Origin: Nemertoderma westbladi
Lineage: Eukaryota > Xenacoelomorpha > Nemertodermatida > Nemertodermatidae
Assembly (NCBI GenBank): GCA_032718475.1
Contig: JAUCBJ010006329.1
Coordinates: 124,001 to 188,000, forward strand
Direction of reading: 5' to 3'
Length of the DNA: 64,000 nucleotides
The notes below the pieces were generated by a model. It did no database searches. It was not told the origin of the DNA and saw only the letters and a program-made list of their open reading frames with translations. The translations under genes were made by a program, and so were the position numbers. Shown here piece after piece: positions 1 through 14,700 of this stretch. Within the stretch, counting starts at the first letter, position 1. Every line of letters starts with the position of its first letter.

Positions 1-290
1 CCAGGGGAAAGACGAAGCAAATAACAGCTGAATACTTCTATAAAGGAAAGTGTTACCTGTTCTTATGACTTTTGTTTAAGATTCTCTATCTCGTGGAGTG
101 GATTAGAAGTTATAAATATGAAAATCGATGTGGTTTTTGAAAAAAATCAGAGGATATTTTGATAAATTATTGCTGAAAAACCCCAACGATTTTGACATGG
201 CTTTAATACTTCATTATGTTCATGAAAAAACTGAGATATTTGACGATTATTAAACTATAATAAATATTCTAGAACACAACAATATTAACA

Positions 291-316
291 GGGAGATAGG
301 CTACTTATCTCTTCAC
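291..316. repeat. Representative hairpin carried by almost every satellite monomer
   Basis: Within gggagataggctacttatct, GAGATA and TATCTC are perfect complements around a 7-nt loop GGCTACT. In units with tctctcc downstream the pairing extends to GGAGATA. A second small palindrome, CTCTGAGAG, follows about 10 bp later. The element recurs in nearly all monomers. Occasional variants (catctc, or ggctattt in the loop) mostly keep part of the stem. Confidence 0.7.
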
Positions 317-1074
317 TCTGAGAGCCTCAAAAACGGGGTGTTCCGACGCAATCAAATTTCATCCATCTGCAGGGGAAAGACGGAGCAAATAACAGCTGAT
401 TACTTCTATAAATGTAAGTGTTACCTGTTCTTTTGACTTTCATTTAAGATTCGCTATCTCATGGAGTGGGTTAGAAGTTATAAATATAAAAAGCGATGTT
501 GTTTTTGAAAAAAAACAAAGGATATTTTGATTAATTATTGCTGAAAAACACCAAGGATTTTGACATGGCTTTAATACTTCATTATGTTTATGAAATAGCT
601 GAGATATTTGAGGTGAATTATTGTATTACATATTAACTTTGGCTCCAGCCGCTTTGGCAATACGATGAAACTATAATAAATATTCTAGAACACAACAATA
701 TTAACAGGGAGATAGGCTACTTATCTCTCCACTCTGAGAGCCTCAAAAAGGGGGTGTTCCGACGCAATCAAAATTCATCCATCTACAGGGGAAAAACGAA
801 GCAAACAACAGCTGATGGCTTCTATAAATGTAAGTGTTACCTGCTCTTTTGACTTTCATTTAAGATTCTTTATCTTGTGGAGTGGGTTAGAATATATGAA
901 TATGAAAATCGATGTGGTTTTTGAAAAAAATCAGAGGATATTTTGATAAATTATTGCTGAAAAACCCCAAGGATTTTGACATGGCTTTAATACTTCATTA
1001 TGTTCATGAAAAAACTGAGATATTTGACGATTATTAAACTATAATAAATATTCTAGAACACAACAATATTAACA

Positions 1075-1675
1075 GGGAGATAGGCTACTCATCTCTTCAC
1101 TCTGAGAGCCTCAAAAAGGGGGTGTTCCGACGCAATCAAAATTAATCCATTTCCAGGGGAAAGACGAAGCAAAGAACAGCTGATTACTTCTATAAATGTG
1201 AGTGTTACCTGTTCTTTTGACTTTCATTTAAGATTCGCTATCTCAAAGAGTGAGTTAGAAGTTATAAATATAAAAATCGATGTGGTTTTTGACAAAAAAA
1301 ACGGGGTGTTCCGACGCAATCAAAATTCATCCATCTCCAGGGGAAAGACGAAGCAAAGAACAGTTGATTACTTCTATAAATGTAAGTGTTACCTGCTCCT
1401 TTGACATTCATTTAAGATTCTTTATCTTGTGGAGTGGGTTAGAAGATATGAATATGAAAATCGATGTCGTTTTTTGTAAAAAATCTGAGGATCTTTTGAT
1501 AAATTATTGCTGAAAAACCCCAAGGATTTTGACATGGCTTTAATACTTCATTATGTTCATGAAAAAGCTGAGATATTTGAGGTGAATTATTGCATTACAT
1601 AATAACTTTAACTGCAGCCACATTAGCAATACGATGAAACTATAATAAATATTCTAGAACACAACAATATTAACA
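1075..1675 (+). repeat. Truncated satellite monomer with internal junction
   Basis: Anchor spacing here is 601 bp, one full monomer plus about 185 bp. At 1291-1301 the mid-monomer box gatgtggtttttg runs directly into the A-run and cggggtgttccgacg box of the next unit, so about 230 bp of one monomer is missing. The join lies in an A-run present in both parental positions, which suggests deletion or unequal exchange at short homology. Confidence 0.85.
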
Positions 1676-2562
1676 GGGAGATAGGCTACTTATCTCTTCA
1701 ATCTGAGAGCCTCAAAAACGGGGTGTTCCGACGCAATCAAAATTCATCCATCTCCAGGGGAAAGACGAAGCAAAGAACAGTTGATTACTTCTATAAATGT
1801 AAGTGTTACCTGCTCCTTTGACTTTCATTTAAGATTCTTTATCTTGTGGAGTGGGTTAGAAGATATGAATATGAAAATCGATGTCGTTTTTTGTAAAAAA
1901 TCTGAGGATCTTTTGATAAATTATTGCTGAAAAACCCCAAGGATTTTGACATGGCTTTAATACTTCATTATGTTCATGAAAAACTGAGATATTTGAGGTG
2001 AATTATTGCATTACATAATAACTTTAACTCCAGCAACTTTAGCAATACGATGAAACTATAATAAATATTCTAGAACACAACAATATTAACATGGAGATAG
2101 GCTACTTATCTCTCCACTCAGACAGCCACAGATACAGAGGCGTGTTTTGACTCAATCAAAATTCAACCATCTCCAGGGGAAGACGAAGCAAATAACAGCT
2201 GATAACTTCTATAAATGTAAGTGTTACCTGTTTTTTGACTTTCGTTTAAGATTCTTTATCTTGTGGACTGGGATAGAAGTCATGAATATGAAAATCGATG
2301 TCGTTTTTTGTAAAAAATCGGAGGAGATTTTGATAAATTATTGCAGAAAAACACCAAGGATTTTGACATGGCTTTAATACTTCATTATGTTCATGAAAAA
2401 ACTGAGATATTTGAGGTGAGTTATTGTATTACATATTAACTTCGGCTCCAGCCGCTTTTGTAATACGATTAAACTATAATAAATATTCTAGAACACAACA
2501 ATATTAACAGGGAGATAGACTACTTATCTCTTCACTCTGAGAGCCTCAAGAACGGGGTGTTC

Positions 2563-2862
2563 CGACGCAATCAAATTTCATCCATCTCCATGGGAAAGAC
2601 GAAGCAAAGAACAGCTGATTATTTCTATAAATGTAAGTGTTACCTGTTCTTTTGACTTTCATTTAAGATTCGCTATCTCATAGAGTGGGTTAGAAGTTAT
2701 AAATATGAAAATCGACGCAATCAAATTTCATCCATCTCCATGGGAAAGACGAAGCAAAGAACAGCTGATTATTTCTATAAATGTAAGTGTTACCTGTTCT
2801 TTTGACTTTCATTTAAGATTCGCTATCTCATAGAGTGGGTTAGAAGTTATAAATATGAAAAT
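2563..2862 (+). repeat. Perfect 150-bp partial-monomer tandem duplication
   Basis: Bases 2563-2712 and 2713-2862 read identically by eye. Each starts cgacgcaatcaaatttcatc and ends ataaatatgaaaat. The anchor spacing across it (2510 to 3076) is 566 bp, a normal monomer plus 150. The junction joins aaaat to cgacgcaatc; the triplet cga occurs at both parental positions (aaatcgatg and ttccgacgc), so a 3-bp microhomology is the likely crossover point. Lack of differences implies a very recent event. Confidence 0.93.
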
Positions 2863-5163
2863 CGTTGTGGTTTTTGAAAAAAATCAAAGGATATTTTGAT
2901 TAATTATTGCTGAAAAACCCCAAGGATTTTGACATGGCTTTAATACTTCATTATGTTCATGAAAAAACTGAGATATTTGAGGTGAATTATTGCATTACAT
3001 AATAACTTTAACTGCAGCCACATTAGCAATACGATGAAACTATAATAAATATTCTAGAACCCAACAATATTAACAGAGAGATAGGCTACTTATCTCTCCA
3101 CTCTGAGAGCCTCAAAAAGGGGGTGTTCTGACGCTATCAAAATTCATCCATCTCCTGGGGAAAGACGAAGCAAAGAACAGCTGATTATTTCTATAAATGT
3201 AAGTGTTACCTGTTCTTTTGACTTTCATTTAAGATTCTTTATCTTTTACAGTGGGTTAGAAGTCATGAATATGAAAAACGATGTTGTTTTTTGTAAAAAA
3301 TCTGAGGATATTTTGATAAATTATTGCTGAAAAACCCCAAGGATTTTGACATGGCTTTAATACTTCATTATGTTCATGAAAAAACTGAGATATTTGAGGT
3401 GAATTATTGCATTACATAATAACTTTAACTGCAGCCACATTAGCAATACGATGAAACTATAATAAATATTCTAGAACCCAACAATTTTAACAGAGAGATA
3501 GGCTACTTATCTCTCCACTCTGAGAGCCTCAAAAAGGGGGTGTTCTGACGCTATCAAAATTCATCCATCTCCTGGGGAAAGACGAAGCAAAGAACAGATG
3601 ATTAATTCTAGAAATGTAAGTGTTACCTGTTCTTTTGACTTTCATTTAAGATTGTTTATCTTGTGGAGTGGGTTAGAAGTCATAAATATGAAAATCGATG
3701 TCGTTTTTTGTAAAAAATCTGAGGATATTTTGATAAATTATTGCTGAAAAACCCCAAGGATTTTGACATGGCTAATACTTCATTATATTCATGAAATAGC
3801 TGAGATATTTGAGGTGAATTATTGCGTTACATATTAACTTTGGCTCCAGCCGCTTTGGCAATACGATGAAACTATATTAAATATTCTAGAACACAACAAT
3901 ATTAACAGGGAGATAGGCTACTTATCTCTCCACTCTGAGAGCCTCAAAAAGGGGGTGTTCCGACGCAATCAAAATTCATCCATCTCCAGGGGAAAGACGA
4001 AGCAAAGAATAGCTGATTACTTCTATAAATGTAAGTGTTACCTGTTCTTTTGACTTTCATTTAAGATTGTTTATCTTGTGGAGTGGGTTAGAAATCTATG
4101 AATATGAAAATCGATGTCGTTTTTTGTAAAAAATCGGAGGAGATTTTGATAAATTATTGCTGAAAAACACCAAGGATTTTGACATGGCTTTAATACTTCA
4201 TTATGTTCATGAAAAAGCTGAGATATTTGAGGTGAATTATTGCATTACATAATAACTTTAACTGCAGCCACATTAGCAATACGATGAAACTATAATAAAT
4301 ATTCTAGAACACAACAATATTAACAGGGAGATAGGCTACTCATCTCTTCACTCTGACAGCCTCAAAAAGGGGGTGTTCCGACGCAATCAAAATTAATCCA
4401 TCTCCAGGGGAAAGACGAAGCAAAGAACAGCTGATTACTTCTATAAATGTAAGTGTTACCTGCTCCTTTGACTTTCATTTAAGATTCTTTATCTTGTGGA
4501 GTGGGTTAGAAGATATGAATATGAAAATCAATGTAGTTTTTTGTAAAAAATCTGAGGATCTTTTGATAAATTATTGCTGAAAAACCCCAAGGATTTTGAC
4601 ATGGCTTTAATACTTCATTATGTTCATGAAAACACTGAGATATTTGAGGTTAATTATTGAATTACATAATAACTTTAACTCCAGCCACTTTAGCAATACG
4701 ATGAAAAACTATAATAAATATTCTAGAACACAACAATATTAACATGGAGATAGGCTACTTATCTCTCCACTCAGACAGCCACAGATAGGGAGGCGTGTTT
4801 TGACACAATCACAATTCAACCATCTCCAGGGGAAGACGAAGCAAATAACAGCTGATAACTTCTATAAATGTAAGTGTTACCTGTTATTTTGACTTTCGTT
4901 TAAGATTCTTTATCTTGTGGACTGGGATAGAAGTCATGAATATGAAAATCGATGTCGTTTTTTGTAAAAAATCGGAGGAGATTTTTATAAATTATTGCAG
5001 AAAAACACCAAGGATTTTGACATGGCTTTAATACTTCATTATGTTCATGAAAAAACTGAGATATTTGAGGTGAGTTATTGTATTACATATTAACTTCGGC
5101 TCCAGCCGCTTTGGTAATACGATTAAACTATAATAAATATTCTAGAACGCAACAATATTAACA

Positions 5164-6799
5164 GGGAGATAGGCTACTTATCTCTCCACTCTGAGAGCCT
5201 CAAAAAGGGGGTGTTCCGACGCAATCAAAGTTCATCCATCTCCTGGGGAAAGACGAAGCAAATAACAGCTTCTATAAAGGAAAGTGTTACCTGTTCTTAT
5301 GACTTTCATTTAAGATTCTCTATCTCGTGGAGTGGGTTAGAAGTTATAAATATGAAAATCGATATGGTTTTTGAAAAAAATCAGAGGATATTTTGATTAA
5401 TTATTGCAGAAAAACACAAAGGATTTTGACATGGCTTTAATACTTCATTATGTTCATGAAATAGCTGAGATATTTGAGGTGAATTATTGTATCACATATT
5501 AACTTCGGCTCCAGCCGCTTTGGCAATACGATGAAACTATAATAAATATTCCAGAACACAACAATATTAACAGGGAGATAGGCTACTTATCTCTCCACTC
5601 TGAGAGCCTCAAAAAGGGGGTGTTCCGACGCAATCAAAGTTCATCCATCTCCTGGGGAAAGACGAAGCAAATAACAGCTTCTATAAAGGAAAGTGTTACC
5701 TGTTCTTATGACTTTCATTTAAGATTCTCTATCTCGTGGAGTGGGTTAGAAGTTATAAATATGAAAATCGATATGGTTTTTGAAAAAAATCAGAGGATAT
5801 TTTGATTAATTAATGCAGAAAAACACCAAGGATTTTGACATGGCTTTAATACTTCATTATGTTCATGAAATAGCTGAGATATTTGAGGTGAATTATTGTA
5901 TCACATATTAACTTCGGCTCCAGCCGCTTTGGCAATACGATTAAACTATAATAAATATTCTAGAACGCAACAATATTATCAGGGAGATAGGCTACTTATC
6001 TCTCCACTCTGAGAGCCTCAAAAAGGGGGTGTTCCGACGCAATCAAAGTTCATCCATCTCCTGGGGAAAGACGAAGCAAATAACAGCTTCTATAAAGGAA
6101 AGTGTTACCTGTTCTTATGACTTTCATTTAAGATTCTCTATCTCGTGGAGTGGGTTAGAAGTTATAAATATGAAAATCGATATGGTTTTTGAAAAAAATC
6201 AGAGGATATTTTGATTAATTATTGCAGAAAAACACCAAGGATTTTGACATGGCTTTAATACTTCATTATGTTCATGAAATAGCTGAGATATTTGAGGTGA
6301 ATTATTGTATCACATCTTAACTTCGGCTCCAGCCGCTTTGGCAATACGATGAAACTATAATAAATATTCCAGAACACAACAATATTAACAGGGAGATAGG
6401 CTACTTATCTCTCCACTCTGAGAGCCTCAAAAAGGGGGTGTTCCGACGCAATCAAAGTTCATCCATCTCCTGGGGAAAGACGAAGCAAATAACAGCTTCT
6501 ATAAAGGAAAGTGTTACCTGTTCTTTTGACTTTTGTTTAAGATTCTCTATCTCGTGGAGTGGATTAGAAGTTATAAATATGAAAATCGATGTGGTTTTTG
6601 AAAAAAATCAGAGGATATTTTGATAAATTATTGCTGAAAAACCCCAAGGATTTTGACATGGCTTTAATACTTCATTATGTTCATGAAAAAACTGAGATAT
6701 TTGAGGTGAATTATTGCATTACATAATAACTTTAACTCCAGCCACTTTAGCAATACGATGAAACTATAATAAATATTCTAGAACACAACAATATTAACA
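5164..6799 (+). repeat. Homogenised patch of four 409-bp monomers
   Basis: Anchors at 5164, 5573, 5982, 6391 and 6800 are exactly 409 bp apart. Against the usual unit these four lack 6 bp in the aacagctgattacttctata box, which reads aacagcttctataaagg. They are almost identical to each other, differing at a few bases such as tattaaca versus tattatca near 5977 and the tail of the fourth unit. A shared private deletion with near-identity marks local amplification of one variant. Confidence 0.92.
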
Positions 6800-9700
6800 T
6801 GGAGATAGGCTATTTATCTCTCCACTCAGACAGCCACAGATAGGGAAGGGTGTTTTGACACAATCAAAATTCAAACATCTCCAGGGGAAGACGAAGCAAT
6901 TAATAGCTGATAACTTCTATAAATGTAAGTGTTACCCTTTTTTTGACCTTCGTTTAAGATTCTTTATCTTGTAGACTGGGTTAGAAGTCATGAATATGAA
7001 AATCGATGTCGTTTTTTGTAAAAAATCAGAGGAGATTTTGATAAATTATGGCAGAAAAACACCAAGGATTTTGACATGGCTTTAATACTTCATTATGTTC
7101 ATGAAATAGCTGAGATATTTGAGGTGAATTATTGTATCACATATTAACTTCGGCTCCAGCCGCTTTGGCAATACGATGAAACTATAATAAATATTCCAGA
7201 ACACAACAATATTAACAGGGAGATAGGCTACTTATCTCTCCACTCTGAGAGCCTCAAAAAGGGGGTGTTCCGACGCAATCAAATTTCATCCATCTCCAGG
7301 GGAAAGACGAAGCAAAGAACAGCTGATTACTTCTTTAAATGGAAGTGTTACCTGTTCTTTTGACTTTCATTTAAGATTCGCTATCTCATGGAGTGGGTTA
7401 GAAGTTATAAATATGAAAATCGATGTGGTTTTTGAAAAAAATCAAAGGATATTTTGATTAATTATTGCTGAAAAACACCAAGGATTTTGACATGGCTTTA
7501 ATACTTCATTATGTTCATGAAATAGCTGAGATACTTGAGGTGAATTGTTGCATTATATATTAACTTCAGCTCCAGTCTCTTTGGCAATACGATGAATCTA
7601 TAATAAATATTCTAGAACACAACAATATTAACAGGGATATAGGATACTTATCTCTTCACTCTGAGAGCCTCAAAAAGGGGGTGTTCCGACGCAATCAAAT
7701 TTCATCCATCTCCAGGGGAAAGACGAAGCAAAGAACAGCTGATTACTTCTATAAATGAAAGTGTTACCTGCTCTTTTGACTTTCATTTAAGATTCGCTAT
7801 CTCATGGAGTGGGTTAGAAGTTATAAATATAAAAATTGATGTGGTTTTTCAAAAAATCAAAGGATATTTTGATTAATTATTGCTGAAAAACACTAAGGAT
7901 TTTGACAGGGCTTTAATACTTCATTATGTTCATGAAATAGCTGAGATACTTGAGGTGAATTGTTGCATTATATATTAACTTCAGCTCCAGTCTCTTTGGC
8001 AATACGATGAAACTATAATAAATATTCTAGAACACAACAATATTAACAGGGAGATAGGATACTTATCTCTTCACTCTGAGAGCCTCAAAAAGGGGGTCTT
8101 CCGACGCAATCAAAATTCATCCATCTCCAGGGGAAAGACGAAGCAAAGAACAGCTGATTACTTCTATAAATGTAAGTGTTACCTGCTCTTTTGACTTTCA
8201 TTTAAGATTCTCTATCTCGTGGAGTGGGTTAGAAGTTTATATGAAAATCGATGTGGTTTTTGAAAAAAATCAGAGGATATTTTGATAAATTATTGCTGAA
8301 AACCCCCAAGGATTTTGACATGGCTTTAATACTCATTATATTCATGAAATAGCTGAGAAATTTGTGGTGAATTATTGTATCACATATTAATTTCGGCTCC
8401 AGCCGCTTTGGCAATACGATGAAACTATAATAAATATTCTAGAACACAACAATATTAACAGGGAGATAGGCTACTTATCTCTTCACTCTGAGAGCCTCAA
8501 AAACGGGGTGTTCCGACGCAATCAAATTTCATCCATTTCCAGGGGAAAGACGAAGCAAAGAACAGCTGATTACTTCTATAAATGTAAGTGTTACCTGTTC
8601 TTATGACTTTCGTTTAAGATTCTCTATCTCGTAGAGTGGGTTAGAAGTTATAAATATGAAAATCGATGTCGTTTTTTGTAAAAAATCTGAGGATATTTTG
8701 ATAAATTATTGCTGAAAAACCCCAAGGATTTTGACATGGCTTTAATACTCATTATATTCATGAAAAAACTGAGATATTTGAGGTGAATTATTGCATTACA
8801 TAATAACGTTAACTCCAGCCACATTAGCAATACGATGAAACTATAATAAAAATTCTAGACCACAACAATATTAATAGGGAGATAGGCTACTTATCTCTTC
8901 ATTCTGAGAGCCTCAAAAAGGGGGTGTTCCGACGCAATCAAAATTCATCCATCTCCTGGGGAAAGACGAAGCAAAGAACAGCTGATTACTTCTAGAAATG
9001 TAAGTGTAACCTGTTCTTATGACTTTCGTTTAAGATTGTTTATCTTGTGGAGTGGGTTAGAAGTCATAAATATGAAAATCGATGTCGTTTTTTGTAAAAA
9101 ATCTGAGGATATTTTGATAAATTATTGCTGAAAAACCCCAAGGATTTTGACATGGCTTTAATACTCATTATATTCATGAAAAAACTGAGATAATTGAGGT
9201 GAATTATTGCATTACATAATAACGTTAACTCCAGCCACATTAGCAATACGATGAAACTATAATAAAAATTCTAGACCACAACAATATTAATAGGGAGATA
9301 GGCTACTATCTCTTCATTCTGAGAGCCTCAAAAAAGGGGTGTTCCGACGCAATCAAAATTCATCCATCTCCTGGGGAAAGACGAAGCAAATAACAGCTGA
9401 TTACTTCTATAAAGGAAAGTGTTACCTGTTCTTATGACTTTCGTTTAAGATTCTCTATCTCGTGGAGTGGATTAGAAGTTATAAATATGAAAATCGATGT
9501 GGTTTTTGAAAAAAATCAGAGGATATTTTGATAAATTATTGCTGAAAAACCCCAAGGATTTTGACATGGCTTTAATACTCATTATATTCATGAAATCGCT
9601 GAGATATTTGAGGTGAAATATTGCGTTACATATTAACTTTAGCTCCAGCCGCTTTGGCAATACGATGAAACTATAATAAATATTCTAGACCACAACAATA

Positions 9701-11368
9701 TTAACAGGGAGATAGGCTACTTATCTCTTCATTCTGAGAGCCTCAAAAAGGGGGTGTTCCGACGCAATCAAAATTCATCCATCTCCTGGGGAAAGACGAA
9801 GCAAAGAACAGCTGATTACTTCTAGAAATGTAAGTGTTACCTGTTCTTATGACTTTCGTTTAAGATTGTGTATCTTGTGGAGTGGGTTAGAAATCATGAA
9901 TATGAAAATCGATGTCGTTTTTTGTAAAAAATCTGAGGATATTTTGATAAATTATTGCTTAAAAACCCCAAGGATTTTGACATGGCTAATACTTCATTAT
10001 GTTCATTAAAATACTGAGATATTTGAGGTGAATTATTGCGTTACATATTAACTTTGGCTCCAGCCGCTTTGGCAATACGATGAAACTATAATAAATATTC
10101 TAGAACACAACAATATTAACAGGGAGATAGGCTACTTATCTCTCCACTCTGAGAGCCTCAAAAAGGGGGTGTTCCAACGCAATCAAAATTCAACCATCTC
10201 CAGGGGAAAGACGAAGCAAATAACAGCTGATTACTTCTATAAATGTAAGTGTTACCTGTTCTTATGACTTTCGTTTAAGATTGTTTATCTTGTGGAGTGG
10301 GTTAGAAGTCATAAATATGAAAATCGATGTCGTTTTTTGTAAAAAATCTGAGGATATTTTGATAAATTATTGCTAAAAAACCCCAAGGATTTTGACATGG
10401 CTAATACTTCATTATGTTCATGAAAATACTGAGATATTTGAGGTGAATTATTGCGTTACATATTAACTTTGGCTCCAGCCGCTTTGGCAATACGATGAAA
10501 CTATAATAAATATTCTAGAACACAACAATATTAACAGGGAGATAGGCTACTTATCTCTCCACTCTGAGAGCCTCGAAAAGGGGGTGTTCCGACGCAATCA
10601 AAATTCAACCATCTCCAGGGGAAAGACGAAGCAAATAACAGCTGATTACTTCTATAAATGTAAGTGTTACCTGTTCTTATGACTTTCGTTTAAGATTCTC
10701 TATCTCGTGGAGTGGATTAGAAGTTATAAATATGAAAATCAATGTGGTTTTTGAAAAAAATCAGAGGATATTTTGATAAATTATTGCTGAAAAACCCCAA
10801 GGATTTTGACATGGCTTTAATACTCATTATATTCATGAAATAGCTGAGATATTTGAGGTGAATTTCTTGTATCACATATTAACTTCGTCTCCAGACGCTT
10901 TGGCAATACGATGAAACTATAATAAATATTCTAGACCACAACAATATTAACAGGGAGATAGGCTACTTATCTCTTCATTCTGAGAGCCTCAAAAAGGGGG
11001 TGTTCCGACGCAATCAAAATTCATCCATCTCCTGGGGAAAGACGAAGCAAATAACAGTTGATTACTTCTATAAAGGAAAGTGTTACCTGTTCTTATGACT
11101 TTCGTTTAAGATTCTCTATCTCGTGGAGTGGATTAGAAGTTATAAATATGAAAATCGATGTGGTTTTTGAAAAAAATCAGAGGATATTTTGATAAATTAT
11201 TGCTGAAAAACCCCAAGGATTTTGACATGGCTTTAATACTCATTATATTCATGAAATAGCTGAGATATTTGAGGTGAATTTCTTGTATCACATATTAACT
11301 TCGGCTCCAGACGCTTTGGCAATACGATGAAACTATAATAAATATTCTAGACCACAACAATATTAACA

Positions 11369-11714
11369 GGGAGATAGGCTACTTATCTCTTCATTCTGAG
11401 AGCCTCAAAAAGGGGGTGTTCCGACGCAATCAAAGTTCGTCCATCTCCTGGGGAAAGACGAAGCAAATAACAGCTGATTACTTCTATAAATGTAAGTGTT
11501 ACCTGTTTTTTCACTTTCGTTTAAGATTCTTTATCTTGTGGACTGGGATAGAAGTCGTGAATATGAAAATTAATGGCTTTAATACTTCATTATGTTCATG
11601 AAAAAACTGAGATATTTGAGGTGAATTATTGCATAACATAATAACTTTAACTGCAGCCACATTAGCAATACGATGAAACTATAATAAATATTCTAGAACA
11701 CAACAATATTAACA
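11369..11714 (+). repeat. Internally deleted satellite monomer (346 bp)
   Basis: Anchor spacing is 346 bp. At about 11569-11575 the sequence passes from atgaatatgaaaat-type text straight to taatggctttaatacttc. The segment containing the T-run, A-run and aaggattttgaca boxes, about 70 bp, is missing. Both flanks are normal monomer, so this is a simple internal deletion. Confidence 0.88.
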
Positions 11715-14700
11715 GGGAGATAGGCTACTTATCTCTCCACTCTGAGAGCCTCAAAAAGGGTGTGTTCCGATGCTAGCAAAATTCATCCATCTCCTGGGGA
11801 AAGACGAAGCAAAGAACAGCTGATTACTTCTATAAATGAAAGTGTTACCTGCTCCTTTGACTTTCATTTAAGATTCTTTATCTTTTGGAGTGGGTTAGAA
11901 GTCATGAATATGAAAAACGATGTCGTTTTTTGAAAAAAATCTGAGGATATTTTGATAAATTATTGCTGAAAAACCCCAAGGATTTTGACATGGCTTTAAT
12001 ACTTCATTATGTCCATGAAAAAACTGAGATATTTGAGGTGAATTATTGCATTACATAATAACTTTAACTCCAGCCACATAAGCAATACGATGAAACTATA
12101 GTAAATATTCTAGAACACAATAATATTAACAGGGAGATAGGCTACTTATCTCTCCACTCAGACAGCCACAGATAGGGAGGGTTGTTTTGACACAATCAAA
12201 ATTCAACCATCTCCAGGGGAAAGACGAAGCAAAGAACAGCTGATTACTTCTATAAATGAAAGTGTTACCTGCTCTTTTGACTTTCATTTAAGATTCTCTA
12301 TCTCGTGGAGTGGGTTAGAAGTTTATAAATATGAAAATCGATGTGGTTTTTGAAAAAAATCAGAGGATATTTTGATAAATTATTGCTGAAAACCCTCAAG
12401 GATTTTGACATGGCTTTAATACTCATTATATTCATGAAATAGCTGAGAAATTTAAGGTGAATTATTGTATCACATATTAATTTCGGCTCCAGCCGCTTTG
12501 GCAATACGATGAAACTATAATAAATATTATAGAACACAACAATATTAACAGGGAGATAGGCTACTTATCACTTCACTCTGAGAGCCTCATAAACGGGGTG
12601 TTCCGACGCAATCAAATTTCATCCATCTCCAGGGGAAAGACGAAGCAAAGAACAGCTGATTACTTCTATAAATGAAAGTGTTACCCTGCTCTTTTGACTT
12701 TCATTTAAGATTCGCTATCTCATGGAATGGGTTAGAAGTTATAAATATAAAAATTGATGTGGTTTTTCAAAAAAATCAAAGGATATTTTGATTAATTATT
12801 GCTGAAAAACACTAAGGATTTTGACAGGGCTTTAAACTTCATTATGTTCATGAAATAGCTGAGATACTTGAGGTGAATTGTTGCATTATATATTAACTTC
12901 AGCTCCAGTCTCTTTGGCAATACGATGAAACTATAATAAATATTCTAGAACACAACAATATTAACAGGGAGATAGGATACTTATCTCTTCACTCTGAGAG
13001 CCTCAAAAAGGGGGTGTTCCGACGCAATCAAATTTCATACATGTCCAGGGGAAAGACGAAGCAAAGAACAGCTGATTACTTCTATAAATGTAAGTGTTAC
13101 CTGTTCTTTTGACATTCATTTAAGATTCACTATCACATGGAGTGGGTTAGAAGTTATAAATATAAAAATCAATGTGGTTTTTGAAAAAAATCAAAGGATA
13201 TTTTGATTAATTATTGCTGAAAAACCCCAAGGATTTTGAAATGGCTTTAATACTTCATTATGTTCATGAAATAGCTGAGAAATTTGAGGTGAATTGTTGC
13301 ATTATATATTAACTTCAGCTCCAGTCTCTTTGGCAATACGATGAAACTATAATAAATATTCTAGAACACAACAATATTAACAGGGAGATAGGATACTTTT
13401 CTCTTCACTCTGAGAGCCTCAAAAAGGGGGGTGTTCCGACGCAATCAAAATTCATCCATCTACAGGGGAAAAACGAAGCAAAGAATAGCTGATTACTTCT
13501 ATAAATGTAAGTGTTACCTGCTCCTTTGACTTTCATTTAAGATTCTTTATCTTTTGGAGTGGGTTAGAAGTCATGAATATGAAGAACGATGTCGTTTTTT
13601 GTAAAAAATCTGAGGATATTTTGATAAATTATTGCTGAAAAACCCCGAGGATTTTGACATGGCTTTAATACTTCATTATGTTCATGAAATAGCTGAGATA
13701 CTTGAGGTGAATTGTTGCATTATATATTAACATCAGCTCCAGTCTCTTTGGCAATACGATGAAACTATAATAAATATTCTAGAACACAACAATATTAACA
13801 GGGAGATAGGATACTTATCTCACCACTCAGACAGCCACAGATAGGGAGGGGTGTTTTGACACAATCAAATTCAACCATCTCCAGGGGAAAGACGAAGCAA
13901 ATAACAGCTGATTACTTCTATAAATGTAAGTGTTACCTGTTTTTTGATTTTCATTTAAGATTCTCTATCTCGTGGAGTGGGATAGAAGTCATGAATATGA
14001 AGAACGATGTCGTTTTTTGTAAAAAATCTGAGGATATTTTGATAAATTATTGCTGAAAAACCCCAAGGATTTTGACATGGCTTTAATACTTCATTATGTT
14101 CATGAAATAGCTGAGAAATTTGAGGTGAGTTTTTGTATTACATATTAACTTCGGCTCCAGCCGCTTTGGCAATACGATGAAACTATAATAAATATTCTAG
14201 AACACAACAATATTAACAGGGAGATAGGCTACTTATCTCTTCACTCTGAGAGTCTCAAAAACGGGGTGTTCCGACGCAATCAAATTTCATCCATCTCCAG
14301 GGGAAAGACGAAGCAAAGAACAGCTGATTACTTCTATAAATGTAAGTGTTACCTGCTCCTTTGACTTTCATTTAAGATTCTTTATCTTTTGGAGTGGGTT
14401 AGAAGTCATGAATATGAAGAACGATGTCGTTTTTTGTAAAAAATCTGAGGATATTTTGATAAATTATTGCTGAAAAACCCCAAGGATTTTGACATGGCTT
14501 TAATACTTCATTATGTTCATGAAATAGCTGAGATATTTGAGGTGAATTATTGCGTTACATATTAACTTTGGCTCCAGCCGCTTTGGCAATACGATGAAAC
14601 TATAATAAATATTCTAGAACACAACAATATTAACAGGGAGATAGGCTACTTATCTCTTCACTCTGAGAGCCTCAAAAACGGGGTGTTCCTACGCAATCAA

